Shown: positions 23,394 to 37,000, counted from the stretch's first letter. The stretch is 64,000 bases of DNA from Liolophura sinensis (GCF_032854445.1 NC_088298.1:8173504-8237503), one strand, 5' to 3'. Notes: generated by a model from the letters alone, not told the origin. Program-made: numbers and translations.

Positions 23394-24467
23394 AAGATAT
23401 TGCAACTGTATCATTAACCTTCATCCAGTAGCGTCTTTTCCTTGAAGACAAAGCGGTCATCATCATCTTTCGAAGAGAACAATTTCTTCTACCGCCTATC
23501 AAAATTAAAACCAGCCACTACAATTGTTTTTAATGTGTCCATTTTCCCCATCGAAACTTATCAACAAACATTTATAAATAACTTTTATTGCTCGGTGACT
23601 GAGTAAAATTCACCATCAGAATCAGAAATTAAACTTACTTCTAGCAATCGGCGAACGTTCGTTGGACAATTACTATTTCCACACTCACACTTGCAGTACA
23701 TGTACACAAGCAATTGTACCCATCATTTGGTCGCTTTATACGGTCAACTCATAAAACATGATTCAGAATGAATAAATCGGGCACAAACACAAGGCAATGT
23801 TATTTTTACTAATAACGCAATTTTATTTAGAAATCATAATGTCACCCTGACAACAGCCAGTAATATCACAACACAAGCTGAATTCAAGATAACCTCCTTC
23901 TTTCTGCATTTGCCACTGTGAGGTGAGTAACTTCATAAATTCTCTCCAGTGTTAACTGCATGGGCCCTCATCAAGTAAAAACAACTTGTACTGCACCCAT
24001 ATGTCATGAAATAAAAAGGCAGAATGCAATCAAATAAACAGGCAGAATAAATACACAATGTAATGAAGTAGTATGTTTGTATGTTCATTTGGCAACCGAA
24101 CCTTTCCCAGCTGAAGTCAGTCAATCGTTCGTCAAGCTGATAATTTCGTAAAACATGATTTGTCTTGTAAACAACACACAATCAGACTGTTAATTGTGGT
24201 TTTGATCGACTTCCCACAACAAAATAAAGTGGTATATGCACATTCTTTAGGCATGGAAATTCCAGTAAAATGTTTTTAATCTATTTAAGAAGGGGCTTGA
24301 TAAAAGCAGAATACAACTGGATACACTAGAAATAGCTATGCGTCATGATCCAACATGTTCGAACAAACACAGTAATCACGCATGCATGTGAAAATGTGCC
24401 CCATATTATCCTCTGCAAGCATGTAGTAATGTGTGTGGAGTAGCAGCAATAATCAGATTCCCAATCT
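23394..24467. other. Non-coding 5' part of the Mutator-like element
   Basis: AT-rich and nearly identical in copy B (38829-39910). I see no recognisable protein; the minus-strand frame at 23933-24181 is not conserved in length in copy B. Confidence 0.4.
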
Positions 24468-27400
24468 GTGCCCTGCGGCCTTAACTTGTTCCTACAATCA
24501 GCACACAAAAACCTCGCTGAAGAAATAAATTTGCTAAAGATAACATACTTAAAGCCTATCACCAACTCTCCCACATTTTTAAGGAAAGTAAATGACATTA
24601 CACCGCTATTTCAGGCAACATCAACCAGTAGTACACATACTTTATCAAATTATAAACTTCAAACAACTGAAAACCACATCTCAAATGTGCAGATGGCAGC
24701 TAACTTGAACTTGAACTTGAAAACTATTAATAGTGACACATCCATGGTAAAAAAAAAATTGAAAGACAACAAAATCCCAGCACAGTTACAGAGAGTCACA
24801 AAGTTGAAAACACAAATACATCTAATACCAGGTGTAGGCCCACAACAATAGCTCAAAAACATATATGCAGTACCATCTATTCTACGACAAGTCCCTTGAT
24901 ACGTATTTAAAGGTTAAACCAAGATTGATTTTCAAATCTAGGGAAAACAAAATTTGCTTAAGTCTCTTGCCTAAGGGCACCAATAAGGCCATAACTAAGA
25001 AGTTTAAATGTAACAACTTCAGACTCGGTGATTCCAGTGCAACAGCAACAATAAGTAATTGCGAGCAAAGTGCTGAAATTAAGTACAGTCTTGAAAAGCT
25101 GAATGCGTACCATATTGCAAAGAACAGCGATAAACCTGAAAACGCCTCTAACACAAAGTGTACATGTACCTCTAGCACAGAATTTGACAAGGTAACTGGA
25201 AATGAAAACAACACAACCAGCAAACAGACTAAATTACATGAACGGGAAAAAAATTGTTGAAATCAAAGTACGACAAGACACGAAACATTATTTTAACAAA
25301 TTTAAATTTGATGTCCAGAAACGTTACAAAATACATAGCAGTGTAACACATAAATTTCAAGGTAATAATATGACAGTTAAAGTATCTGTCACAAGCAATC
25401 CTAAATGGGGACAATCACACTGACTGGATGAATGTTACATGTAGTTACACGTACCAAACTCACATAAGCTAAACGAAAACAAAGCTGTGGTAAGTTTATA
25501 TGTCCAGTGTTCTGGAAAGTCACAACAATGAAGAGTTATTACACTATTCTGGTTGTTGGCCTAATTAAGTAAATGAGAAGGTCTGTGCAAACTGCAATAC
25601 TAGCCAAAGCCAACATTGGTACAGTAATAATGGTGACAATCCTACGTGTACTGCTTGTTACATGTGCTCTAAGAAATATAAAAAACCACGACCAATGACT
25701 ACAACTTCTACAACAGGACGCTCATACCATGCACATTTAGGCTGTAAATGGAAAATCAAATGTGAGAATGTTTTCCAATGATCTCAATACCTGGAAAATT
25801 TATGCACAGAATGGTTAACTGTTGACAAATATCACCAAGAAGATGCTACACAACAGCGCAAAAGACTTATCTGACAGAGATAAAATTGACAGAATGCGAC
25901 CAACACAAAAAGGCATCTGCAAACCAAATCAAAATGTCTTTTAACAGCAAAAAGTTCAATTCATATTGAATATACACCAAAACCGAAATATCTGCGCGAG
26001 TGTACAACAGCTGAACAAATTCAAACACACGTAAAACTTGCTGACAAACGTGCAGTACAAGGTTGCATTAAAAAAATGGAGGAACACCCTTTATAGGGTA
26101 CAAACAGGGGCAAATAGGGGCAAAATAATGAGAAAATTCTGGAACAAAATTCAGACTCAGTACTACTTTCTCAGCGTGGAATAAAAACTTTGAAGCGCCA
26201 CTACCATTCTGTATTGGCAAACAATGAAAATTTGACACTAGCCCGTAAGTTTTCCCAGTTTTTCATGGGCTACGATAACAAGTATGACTTAACTGTAATA
26301 AGATTTCCTGTTGGTCTTCTGACTATTTGTGATCAAAATAGCAGGGGTAAGGCCATTGTAATCGGAATGAGTATCTCGGACGAATCCCAAGTTCATGTTA
26401 CTACTCTTTCTATTGTTTTCTTAAATACTCCATGTAACAATAAATCCTGTGAACACAGACAAAAATTACATCAATTTAATGACGGCCATGGTTTCTTTAA
26501 ATATCGACCAAGCAGCCTGAGAGACCCCATTAAACCAAACATACAACATGACAAAGATCCCTCAATAAAAGCTGCAGTTGCATCCCTTGCATTTAACACC
26601 AGTTTATGCAATTTCCAGGCTCTTCAGACATTCAGGCGTCACATAAATGAAACATCCACATTAAAACTGTTCAGCAGACCTCTGGAGGCCGGCTTTGAAG
26701 CTGTAATGCGAGCATGGTCTCCATGTATTCGACAAGTCACTTAGCCAAAAGTACACAGATTTTGTTAACAACCACATTCCCAGCAATATACATGTAGTCT
26801 CAGAAAATGCTTAACTCGCATTCCTTTCACACTTAGAAAAAAAATTGATTTCAATCACAGTGGGAATCCAACAACAGAAAAATAGGCAATCCTTTAACTC
26901 TAACAGATAAAGTCACTGAATAGAAGTGAGGGGGATGCAAACTCAATTCACAACTAAACAATAAGGTGTCTGTGTTTTTAATGAAAATGGCTGACCAGTT
27001 CTTATACAGTGAAAGTCTACACTATTCAACCAATGAACAAAACAAAGAAAGTTATGCAAGACAGGCATCAATTCAGAAAGTTGACAAAAAAACATACTGT
27101 GCTGAATGTGGCCTTGAATTAGCTAACTCAAAACGGGTAATCACTGATAACACATGGGCTGACCATGGATGGTTTGGCATAACTTTCAATGACAAGAGCA
27201 TTACACAAAGAAATCAGCAAGGCTCACAGAGATCAATACCGCAAAGCACACCAGATCCTGGACATGCTGGACATACAGTATCTTTGCCAGATGAGCACTA
27301 CGATAGCTTTAGTACATATGCCTCAGATAAAATTCCTGACAAAATCATGGACGTAAAATATAACTACAAACAAAGTTCTTCACAAACTTCAGACATTTCT

Positions 27401-28390
27401 CAGTTGTCTGAACAAATTACATAAGGGCACAGGTATGGAAATAATGTATTTATTTATTTATTTATTTGATTGGTGTTTTATGCTGTACTCAAGAATATTT
27501 CACTTATACAACAACGGCCAGCATTATGGTGGGAGGAAACCGGGCAGAACCCAGGGCAAACCTTCCCACTTAAGGCCGGAGAGGAAGCCAGCATGAGCTG
27601 GACTTGAACTCACAGCGACCGCATTAGTGAGAGGCCTCTGGGTCATTACGCTGCGCTAGCGCGCTAACCAAGTGAGCCACGGAGGGCCCGGAAATAATGT
27701 AAGTTCAAAATGTAAACAGATGCTTTCAAAGTTAGATCACAAAACTGCAAGTGAATGGCATTCTGAACTCCTCACAAAAGCACCAGCATGTATACGCGAT
27801 CAGTTAGACGCATGTGACCGTCAATACATATGCTAATGTAATTTACATATAGGCATATGTTCTTGCTACTTTTTCATATGCAGAGGTCAGCCCTAAAACT
27901 GTAAGCATCTAAATTCAGGGTTTAACCACTTTGAGAGACATTAACAATCCACAAAAACTTGCACCTTCATTCAAGCAGCTAAGTCCCACATTCAGCACAT
28001 CCAACAAAGGGGTGAACAAAGCTGACAAGAGCAGCTTAGAACGTGTCCTTAAAGATCTTCAAACATCTGTCTTGTAGCACAAAACCAGACTTGAAATATT
28101 ACACAACAATCAACTGAGTCTCTGCCCATTAAAAAACAAACCAGCCAGATGTCAGCCCCATAATTTAGGCCTCTTTAGGTGGATCTAGTGGGCTTGTCAA
28201 AGAAAGTGCTTATTCACTTGTCACACCTGTATCAACACATGAATAACACCCATATTATGACAGTGACCCATAAAGTTCCATTTCCTGATAGATCAACAAA
28301 GATACACGGTGGACGCAAATAAACAGATTATCCAAAAGAGGGAAAAGTTTTCAAAACAAGGTAAACTCTGCTCTAGATTCTTTAGAACTT
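24468..28390 (+). pseudogene. Decayed Mutator-like (MULE/ZSWIM-type) transposase with GATA-type zinc finger, copy A
   Basis: Role if intact: an RNase H-fold DDE transposase moving its own element. Seen, in order: a Lys/Asn-rich N-terminal region (24468-25420); a C-X2-C-X17-C-X2-C finger at 25584-25658 (CANCNTS...WYSNNG...CTAC) followed by KKPRPM, spacing and key residues of a GATA finger; a Cys/Trp-rich CKWKIKCE stretch; then 26190-26744 with GYDNKYDLT and FPVGLLTICD (first catalytic Asp strand of MULEs), HDKDPSIKAAV and CNFQALQTFRRHI (usual form C-x-F/W-H; His is Gln here). A later frame at 26966-27424 has CAEC. Stops and frameshifts separate all parts. Known: MULE and ZSWIM transposases share the D-x-T-Y, FPL, DKD and C-x-x-H order. 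A SWIM motif was not found. Transposase class 0.6; pseudogene nearly certain. Confidence 0.62.
27449..27689 (-). mobile_element. SINE-1 inserted in the transposase pseudogene
   Basis: A head-to-tail copy (missing a piece of the body between CCCAGGGCAAA and CCTTCCCAC) with a perfect 12-bp target duplication GGAAATAATGTA at 27437-27448 and 27690-27701. Copy B lacks this whole segment. Confidence 0.93.
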
Positions 28391-28639
28391 AAAAGTTAAA
28401 CAGCAGTTTGAACACGGGGAAAAAAGGACATACGCACTGATGACAGCATATCGTCATACACTGTAGGCCTATCTGTTAGAACACATTAGATGGTACATCA
28501 TGTATGTCAGAGAGCCATCAATTTCAACATGTTCCACACCTGAACCCTCAACTTTGTACTGACAGTGAGCCACACATAAGAAAGATACAAAAAAAAGACC
28601 TGTTCTAGTATCACTACTAATAAATCCGGTTCATGCTAA

Positions 28640-29663
28640 ATATATGCAGATACTGCATCCAGGACAGGTCTGAACATCCTTTCAAGTCACACTCATGCAG
28701 ATATTGCATTCAGGACAAGTCTAAACATCCTTTCAAGTCACACTCATGCAGATGCTGCATTCAGGACAAGTCTAAACATCCTTTCAAGTCACACTCATGG
28801 AGATACTGCACCCAGGACAAGGCTGAACACCCTTTCAAGTCACACTCATGCAGATACTGCATCCAGGACAGGTCTGAACATCCTTTCAAGTCACACTCAT
28901 GCAGACTCTGCATTCAGGAAAAGTCTGAACATCCTTTCAAGTCACACTCATGCAGATACTGCATTCAGGACAAGGCTGAACATCCTTTCCAGTCACACTC
29001 ATGCATATACCGCATCCAGGACAGGTCTGAACATCCTTTCAAGTCACACTCATGCTGATACTGCATCCAGGACAAGTCTGAACATCCTTTCAAGTCACAC
29101 TCACGCAGATACTGCATTCAGGACAAGTCTGAACATCCTTTCAAGTCACACTCATGCAGATACTGCATCAGGACAGGTCTGAACATCCTTGCAAGTCACA
29201 CTCACGCTGACACTGCATCCAGGACAAGTCTGAACATCCTTTCAAGTCACACTCACGCATATACCGCATTCAGGACAGGTCTGAACATCCTTGCAAGTCA
29301 CACTCACGCTGACACCGCATCCAGGACAGGTCTGAACATCCTTTCAAGTCACACTCACGCATATACTGCATTCAGGACAAGTCTGAACATTCTTTCAAGT
29401 CACACTCACGCAGATACTGCATCCAGGACAAGTCTGAACATCCTTTCAAGTCACACTCATGCCGATACGGCATTCAGGACAAGTTTGAACATCCTTTCAA
29501 GTCACACTCATGCAGATGCTGCATCCAGGACAAGTCTGAACATCCTTTCAAGTCACACTCATGCCGATACGGCATTCAGGACAAGTTTGAACATCCTTTC
29601 AAGTCACACTCATGCAGATGCTGCATCCAGGACAAGTCTGAACATCCTTTCAAGTCACACTCA
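28640..29663 (+). repeat. 51-bp tandem repeat, copy A (~20 units, cut by gap)
   Basis: The unit, in pieces, is CACACTCATGCAGATACTGC, ATTCAGGACAAGTCTGAACA, TCCTTTCAAGT (51 bp, 17 codons). One frame reads CRYCIQDKSEHPFKSHS per unit, open from 28633 to 29058; another reads NILSSHTHADTAFRTSL. A one-base loss near 29168 shifts the frames. Confidence 0.95.
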
Positions 29664-29863
29664 NNNNNNNNNNNNNNNNNNNNNNNNNNNNNNNNNNNNN
29701 NNNNNNNNNNNNNNNNNNNNNNNNNNNNNNNNNNNNNNNNNNNNNNNNNNNNNNNNNNNNNNNNNNNNNNNNNNNNNNNNNNNNNNNNNNNNNNNNNNNN
29801 NNNNNNNNNNNNNNNNNNNNNNNNNNNNNNNNNNNNNNNNNNNNNNNNNNNNNNNNNNNNNNN
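29664..29863. other. Assembly gap, 200 N
   Basis: A run of exactly 200 N. A fixed round length suggests a scaffolding join of unknown real size rather than a measured gap. Confidence 0.98.
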
Positions 29864-30766
29864 AACAGGATCCGAACCTATACGTGTATTTACTGTCAAA
29901 ACAGGGAAATGCACACTTATAAGCGCGATCATCCTGGTCTGAGGATGGCTTGTATTTCTTGATACGCGGAGACGGCTGCCATCCTTTAATATCCCGGACG
30001 ACTTGTGCCCCCAATCATCACATTGTAGGCCTATTAGTGTTAGCTACACGATACACAATACTTATATAAATCCTATTAATGCATGTATCACCAGTCCGTA
30101 GGGTGCGACACGTGCGCATGCGCGTTTTTCATCTATGACATCGACTTTTGCTGGGAAAATCTTCAGAAAATCTCTGACCAAACTTAGAACAAGATTTGTT
30201 TTAAGCAACTTACCGCGTGACGCCATGTCCTTACCGAGTGAACCTCTTGATATACGTCAATCATGTTGTGAAATGACATCATCTAAATATATGTCACAAC
30301 TTGAGTTTTCCAAACTATGGAACAGATCAAGAAAGGTAGACAACGATGTTGTTTTTTTAAGATTATTTTATTGATGTCTAAATACGTTTGTCCCAGTGTT
30401 GTGTTTTCTTTCCAAGGGTACATGAAAAGGAACTGTAAATCGAAGGTTATTGTAAATATTTCCTCAATTAATGAAATGAAAAAGACATGCGAATATATAA
30501 AATAAAATGAAAACCAATGTTGACGCGCATTGGGTATAGGAACCTAGGCCTACATAGGCCTATATTGGCATGTGCTGGCGGCTCCATTCCCTACGGCCTA
30601 ATGTGTGTGAAAACGCGGCAAAAACAATATATCCTATACAGGCAGTAAAGCAGCAGCCTGGCTTATTTCTAGTCTTTCGTTAATATTTAATAATTAGTAA
30701 AATAATATATGACTAGGCCTAAAAAAGAGATATGCACATGCAAGTTCAAATATTTTAATCTTGATG

Positions 30767-30838
30767 TTAGACCGCCGTCGTATTACTGAAATATTCTTAA
30801 GTACTGCGTAAAGCACCATTCATAAATAAATAAATAAA
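30767..30838 (+). mobile_element. SINE-1 3' tail fragment, copy B
   Basis: Counterpart of 17665-17735, with minor differences (CTTAAGTACTGCGTAAAG). Confidence 0.85.
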
Positions 30839-32387
30839 TGCGTTGTTAGAACAGGGGAGGTAAACAAATGTCCTGGGGTCCGCCTTATGAAGAAGTTGCG
30901 TCATGCACACGGCAAAGGATGGATCACGGACGCTTCAGCGTTCGCAGATTCCTTTGAATTTCCTGGAAAAACGAAATTCGTTTTCAAGTAAACGGTATTT
31001 GAAAGTCAGGATAAAAAAAAGTAATAAATAAATAAAAACTCCTGGGAAAACCCCTTGAAAATTCTGATTTTGGGTGGAATGAAATGCCTGTCGTATACCA
31101 TTCTTTATCAAAATGGGAGAAAATTTCCGTTCGAGATAGGATTACCTTTCTAACAAAAATAAAAGCGTTTCTCAGGCGACTGGCCGTTACAGCGTTAAAC
31201 ACAGCCTGATTTCCGCTAACCTGGCTATTCCACATCCACATGTTTCTTAGGCTCTTGACAATGCGCTTGGCCATTATGGATTGGAAATAGATGGCTTCCA
31301 TTCAATATCCTAGAGCATGCCCCAGGAAGGTAGCAGATAACACTAGCAAAATAGTTTTCAGACAGAAATCTGATATATTTTGACTGGGTGCAAACTAACA
31401 GTGCAAATATATATAGTCATATTAGTCAGTGACACGTAACAACACAACCTCTACATATGGATATGTTGGAAGTCTATATTATTATAAGGAAAAGATAGAA
31501 CAATTTTTCTAATTCGTAATGGTAAAGTCCATAAGCTTGGGTTCGACGGCAAGAACACATTGCCTTGGGTGACGCAATAATTATGCCAAAACCGGTGGCA
31601 TGCTGGATATTGGGCGGAGCACAACGTGTTTTGACAGAGGGCGACAGCAATTACCTAAACTGTTATCGACTTAACTGTAAACTATTTACTGACACTGGCA
31701 TATTTGAAATTGTTTACAAGTTTTAGCATGATATAACCTTCATAAATGAACGTTACTTTATCTCCTGTTGTACATGATCTAACGGCGGTGCGGACGGAGA
31801 GATGGGTGTTAGGAAATTTAAGCCATGTAGTCTGTCCTCGCAGAGACATTAGTGTAAGCTGTCTTAATGCGAGGAGTTTATTCTAACCGCTTGTTGCAGC
31901 CATTGTAAACCAAATTACCCTCGACGCCCGTTGTCCAGGTAGCATGCAACTTGCTTTTGAATAATTATGACGTCACCCGGGGTATTGAGTTCTTGGTGTC
32001 GAAACTAATCTTATGGAGTTTAACATTATGAATTAATAAAAGTATTCTGAATGCACTTTCCTGGTAATAATACGGACGTCCAACGTATCAGTGTGTAGAG
32101 TTTTGGATTGTTAGGTGTCACTGGTTAAAGGGAATTTTGGTAGCGAGTATGACTGATTTTACAGACAGGTAATATAGGTGACTCTCTAAAAGAAATAGAC
32201 TATGCCTGCATTGCAGTGTTACCCAATCGGTGAGGCCTTTACCCTAAAGGTTACGCATGCGCAATTCTGGCATTTTGGTGAATGATTTGCCTCCAAGCTG
32301 AAAAGTGAAGGGGTAGTTCAAGCCCACATGAGTACGTTGCACAGATTTCAAAGGTGAAGCTTGTTTAGGGCTGATGTGAAGTCATGC

Positions 32388-32575
32388 TACTTACAGCGCA
32401 TGCGCCACTCTCTGCGATTTTTTATGGAAAAGGTCGCTGGGTTCACAATGATGAGGCCCACCAAAGTGATTAAAAAATCGAAAAAACTTCTTCAGCCGTT
32501 GATTCTAGTAATACTTTAAATACATGCAGTTTCATTATCTAAAGTATGCACACCATATTTTATTTAACCAACAGC
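32388..32575 (+). repeat. Unnamed dispersed repeat, copy B counterpart of 19285-19480
   Basis: TTACAGCGCATGCGCCACTC through TATCTAAAGTATGCACACC, differing by a few bases from copy A. Confidence 0.65.
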
Positions 32576-32909
32576 TGAAGCAATTTTATTTATGAATGTT
32601 TAGCAAATGATGTGAAGTGAGGGCAGTGAGCGGCGCGTGGGCTTTAAGGAGTATGAAGTGCACTGATGGGAAACTGAAAGCGGCGGCTCGTTCTTTTGCA
32701 AAAATCACGACAAAATTTTATGTATTGCGGCAATGGCGCGTAATTTATGGACTTACGTGTATATGTAGTTTTCTCTAAGCAGAGAGAAAGGACCCCGAAA
32801 TGAAATTAAAGTCGGATACGATGTATACTTAATGGATTCTGGTCTGAATTCCAAGTCGGTTTCTGGAAGGAATACAACACAATGGATCCACGTGTTTACA
32901 TCAAGTTCT

Positions 32910-33290
32910 AATGCTGAGTTGTTTAGTAAGGCATTCGACACTGTTTGGAGGGACGGGCTCTGAACCATACTTGGCGTAACTGGGAAATTTTTAATTTATT
33001 AATTAATTCTATGTTAAAAGAATGTAAAAAACATAATAAAAAAAAAGATTGGAATTATTGACAATCTGAATCACCTCTCTTGTTTCGCTCTTTGTTAACG
33101 GCCTAAGTGCCTTTTTGAGGAAACAAATCTTAAGAGTCTGACCTCTATGACTGCCGAAAATAAATAATAAACGTTAAAGGAGTAGATTGTCAGTATTGGT
33201 TTATTCCGACAACGTCATTCTAGCGGAGTCATGAAGTGAAATGACGGCATCCTTAAAATTGCTTGAAAGCTGCTGAGTAAATTGGACACT
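32910..33290 (+). pseudogene. LINE reverse-transcriptase remnant, copy B
   Basis: Counterpart of 19795-20175. LFSKAFDTVWRDGL is kept; motif C again reads Y-S-D-N. It is inactive. Confidence 0.7.
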
Positions 33291-33293
33291 AAT

Positions 33294-33550
33294 TTATTAT
33301 TTGACCTGGTGTTTTATGCCATCCTCAAGAATATTTCACTGACGGCGGTCAGCCATTATGGTGGGATTAAACCGGACAGATCCAGGGGGAAACCACGACC
33401 ATGCCGCAGGTTGCTGGCAGACCTTCCCACTTACGGCTGGATAGGAAGCCAGCATGAGCTGGACTTCAACTCACAGCGACCGCATTGGTGAGAGCCTCCC
33501 GAGTCATTACGCTGCCCTAGCGCGCTAACCAACTGAGCCACGGAGGCCCC
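33294..33550 (-). mobile_element. SINE-1, full length, copy B
   Basis: Counterpart of 20183-20436, same insertion point. Confidence 0.9.
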
Positions 33551-33620
33551 TTTGAAAACTAATAAATATGGGGAAAAAAAACAGTGCCATTATATTTGCA
33601 AGAGAACACCAAAAATACGA

Positions 33621-33830
33621 TTTTTTTTTTTGATTGGTGTTTTACGCCGTACTCAAGAATATTTCACTTATACGACGGCGGCCAGCATTATGGTGGGTGG
33701 AAACCAGGCACAGCCCAGGGAAACCCACGACCATCCACAGGTTGCTGGCAGACCTTCCCACTTACCGGACGGAGAGGAAGCCAGCATGAGCTGGGCTTGA
33801 ACTCACAGCGACTGCATTGGTGAGAGGCTC
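33621..33830 (-). mobile_element. SINE-1, head-truncated, copy B
   Basis: Counterpart of 20507-20723; target duplication CCAAAAATACGA at 33609-33620 and 33831-33842. Confidence 0.9.
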
Positions 33831-34002
33831 CCAAAAATACGAAAATGTTTTTTATCTCATGAACGAAAAGCCTTGTTGTCAAGCCTAGTTTCAGGGCAAC
33901 ATAACCACAAGAGTATTTATGTATGAAAAAAATGTTTAATAAGAGATGTAACAGAAAAGGTCGAACGTCAGGACAAAATCGAATCTGAACATATCCGGAA
34001 AT

Positions 34003-37000
34003 CACGGCACACATCACAATCCACAAAACATAGCACACATCACAATCCAGTAAACACGGCAAGCATCAGCACACAAGGCGAACAGCAGGAGCCCAGATAC
34101 AACGGCACATTACAATCCTGTAAACATGACAAGCATCTGCACACAAGGCGAACAGCAGGAGCCCAGATACAACGGCACATTAAAATTCTGTAAACACGAC
34201 AAGCCTCCGAACACAAGGCGAACAGCAGGAGCCCAGATACAACGGCACATTACAATCCTGTAAACACGGCAAGCATCTGCACACAAGGCGAACAGCAGGA
34301 GCCCAGATACAACGGCACATAACAATCAAGTACACAACGACAAGCATCAGCACACAAGGCAAACGGCAGGAGCCCAGATACAACGGCACATCACAATCCA
34401 GTGAACACGGCAAGCATCTGCACACAAGGCGAACAGCAGGAGCCCAGATACAACGGCACATTACAATCCTGTACACATGGTAAGCATCTGCACACAAGGC
34501 GAACAGTAGGAGCCCAGATACAACAGCACATTACAATCCAGTAAACACAGCAAGCCTCCGCACACAAGGCGAACAGCAGGAGCCCAGATACAACGGCACA
34601 TTACAATCCAGTACACACGGCAAGCATTTGCACACAAGGCGAACAGCAGGAGCCCAGATACAACGGCACATAACAATCAAGTACACAACGACAAGCATCA
34701 GCACACAGGCCAAACAGCAGGAGCCCAGATACAATGGCACATTACAATCCTGTAAACACGACAAGCATCTGCACACAAGGCGAACAGCAGGAGCCCAGAT
34801 ACAACGGCACATTACAATCCTGTAAACACGGCAAGCATCTGCACACAAGGCGAACAGCAGGAGCCCAGATACAACGGCACATTACAATCCTGTAAACACG
34901 GCAAGCATCTGCACACAAGGCAAACAGCAGGAGCCCAGATACAACGGCACATAACAATCCTGTAAACACGACAAGCATCAGCACACAGGTCGCAAGGCAG
35001 GAATCCAGTTACAATGGCACATTACAATCCAGTAAACACGGCAAGCATCTGCACACAAGGCGAACAGCAGGAGCCCAGATACAACGGCACATTACAATCC
35101 AGTAAACATGGCAAGCATCTGCACACAAGGCGAACAGTAGGAGCCCAGATACAACGGCACATTACAATCCAGTACACACGGTAAGCATCCGCACACAAGG
35201 CGAACAGCAGGAGCCCAGATACAACGGCACATTACAATCCTGTAAACACGGCAAGCATCCGCACACAAGGCGAACAGCAGGAGCCCAGATACAACGGCAC
35301 ATTACAATCCAGTACACACGGCAAGCCTCTGCACACAAGGCGAACAGCAGGAGCCCAGATACAACGGCACATTACAATCCAGTACACACGGCAAGTATCC
35401 GCACACAAGGCGAACAGCAGGAGCCCAGATACAACGGCACATTACAATCCAGTACACACGGCAAGCATTTGCACACAAGGCGAACAGCAGGAGCCCAGAT
35501 ACAACGGCACATAACAATCAAGTACACAACGACAAGCATCAGCACACAGGCCAAACAGCAGGAGCCCAGATACAATGGCACATTACAATCCTGTAAACAC
35601 GACAAGCATCTGCACACAAGGCGAACAGCAGGAGCCCAGATACAACGGCACATTACAATCCTGTAAACACGGCAAGCATCTGCACACAAGGCGAACAGCA
35701 GGAGCCCAGATACAACGGCACATTACAATCCTGTAAACACGGCAAGCATCTGCACACAAGGCAAACAGCAGGAGCCCAGATACAACGGCACATAACAATC
35801 CTGTAAACACGACAAGCATCAGCACACAGGTCGCAAGGCAGGAATCCAGTTACAATGGCACATTACAATCCAGTAAACACGGCAAGCATCTGCACACAAG
35901 GCGAACAGCAGGAGCCCAGATACAACGGCACATTACAATCCAGTAAACATGGCAAGCATCTGCACACAAGGCGAACAGTAGGAGCCCAGATACAACGGCA
36001 CATTACAATCCAGTACACACGGCAAGCATCCGCACACAAGGCGAACAGCAGGAGCCCAGATACAACGGCACATTACAATCCTGTAAACACGGCAAGCATC
36101 CGCACACAAGGCGAACAGCAGGAGCCCAGATACAACGGCACATTACAATCCAGTACACACGGCAAGCCTCTGCACACAAGGCGAACAGCAGGAGCCCAGA
36201 TACAACGGCACATTACAATCCAGTACACACGGCAAGCATCCGCACACAAGGCGAACAGCAGGAGCCCAGATACAACGGCACATTACAATCCAATACACAT
36301 GGCAAGCATCTGCACACAAGGCGAACAGCAGGAGTGAGTGCTTGGGGTTTAACGTCGTACTCAACAATTTTTCAGTCATATGACGACGAAGGAATCATTA
36401 GGGTGCATGCACGTGTAATGTGCCCCCTTGTTGCAGGACGGATTTCCACCGCTCTTTTATTTAGTGCTGCATCACTGAGACGACTTACCGAAGGCAAGTA
36501 AGCCGCCCCGCCCGAGCCATTATACTGATACAAGTCAACCAGTCGTTGCACTATCCCCTTCATGCTGAACGCCAAGCGAGGAAGTTACAACTTCCTCTTT
36601 TAAAGTCATAGGTGTGACTCGACCAAGGATTGATCCTGGATCTACCGGTCCCGAAGCGGACGCTCTACCAACTGTGCTATCCGGGCCGGTCCGAACAGCA
36701 GGAGCCCAGATACAACGGCACATTACAATCCTGTAAACACGGCAAGCATCTACACACAAGGCGAACAGCAGGAGCCCAGATACAACGGCATATTACAATC
36801 CTGTAAACACGGCAAGCATCTGCACACAAGGCGAACAGCAGGAGCCCAGATACAACGGCACATTACAATCCAGTACACACGGCAAGCCTCTGCACACAAG
36901 GCGAACAGCAGGAGCCCAGATACAACGGCACATTACAATCCTGTAAACACGGCAAGCATCTGCACACAAGGCGAACAGTAGGAGCCCAGATACAACGGCA

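Larger units (their letters stand above)
16831..29663 (+). repeat. Large direct repeat, copy A (ends in assembly gap)
   Basis: From AACAGGATCCGAACC at 16831 this segment is collinear and nearly identical with copy B, which starts at 29864. Shared order: two small frames, SINE tail, LINE remnant, two SINEs, 70-bp array, Mutator-like transposase, 51-bp array. Copy A has a shorter 70-bp array (about 34 against 62 units) and breaks off inside the 51-bp array at the N run. It contains two segments (about 467 bp at 26583-27049 and about 425 bp at 27403-27828) that copy B lacks. Confidence 0.95.

Noticed and set aside
24326-25414. Minus-strand frames opposite the transposase region
   Set aside because: They mirror the plus-strand pseudogene, and the plus strand carries the recognisable motifs.
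26966-27424. CAEC-containing frame as a separate zinc-ribbon gene
   Set aside because: It lies in the transposase region, is broken off from its neighbours only by stops, and only one CxxC pair is seen.
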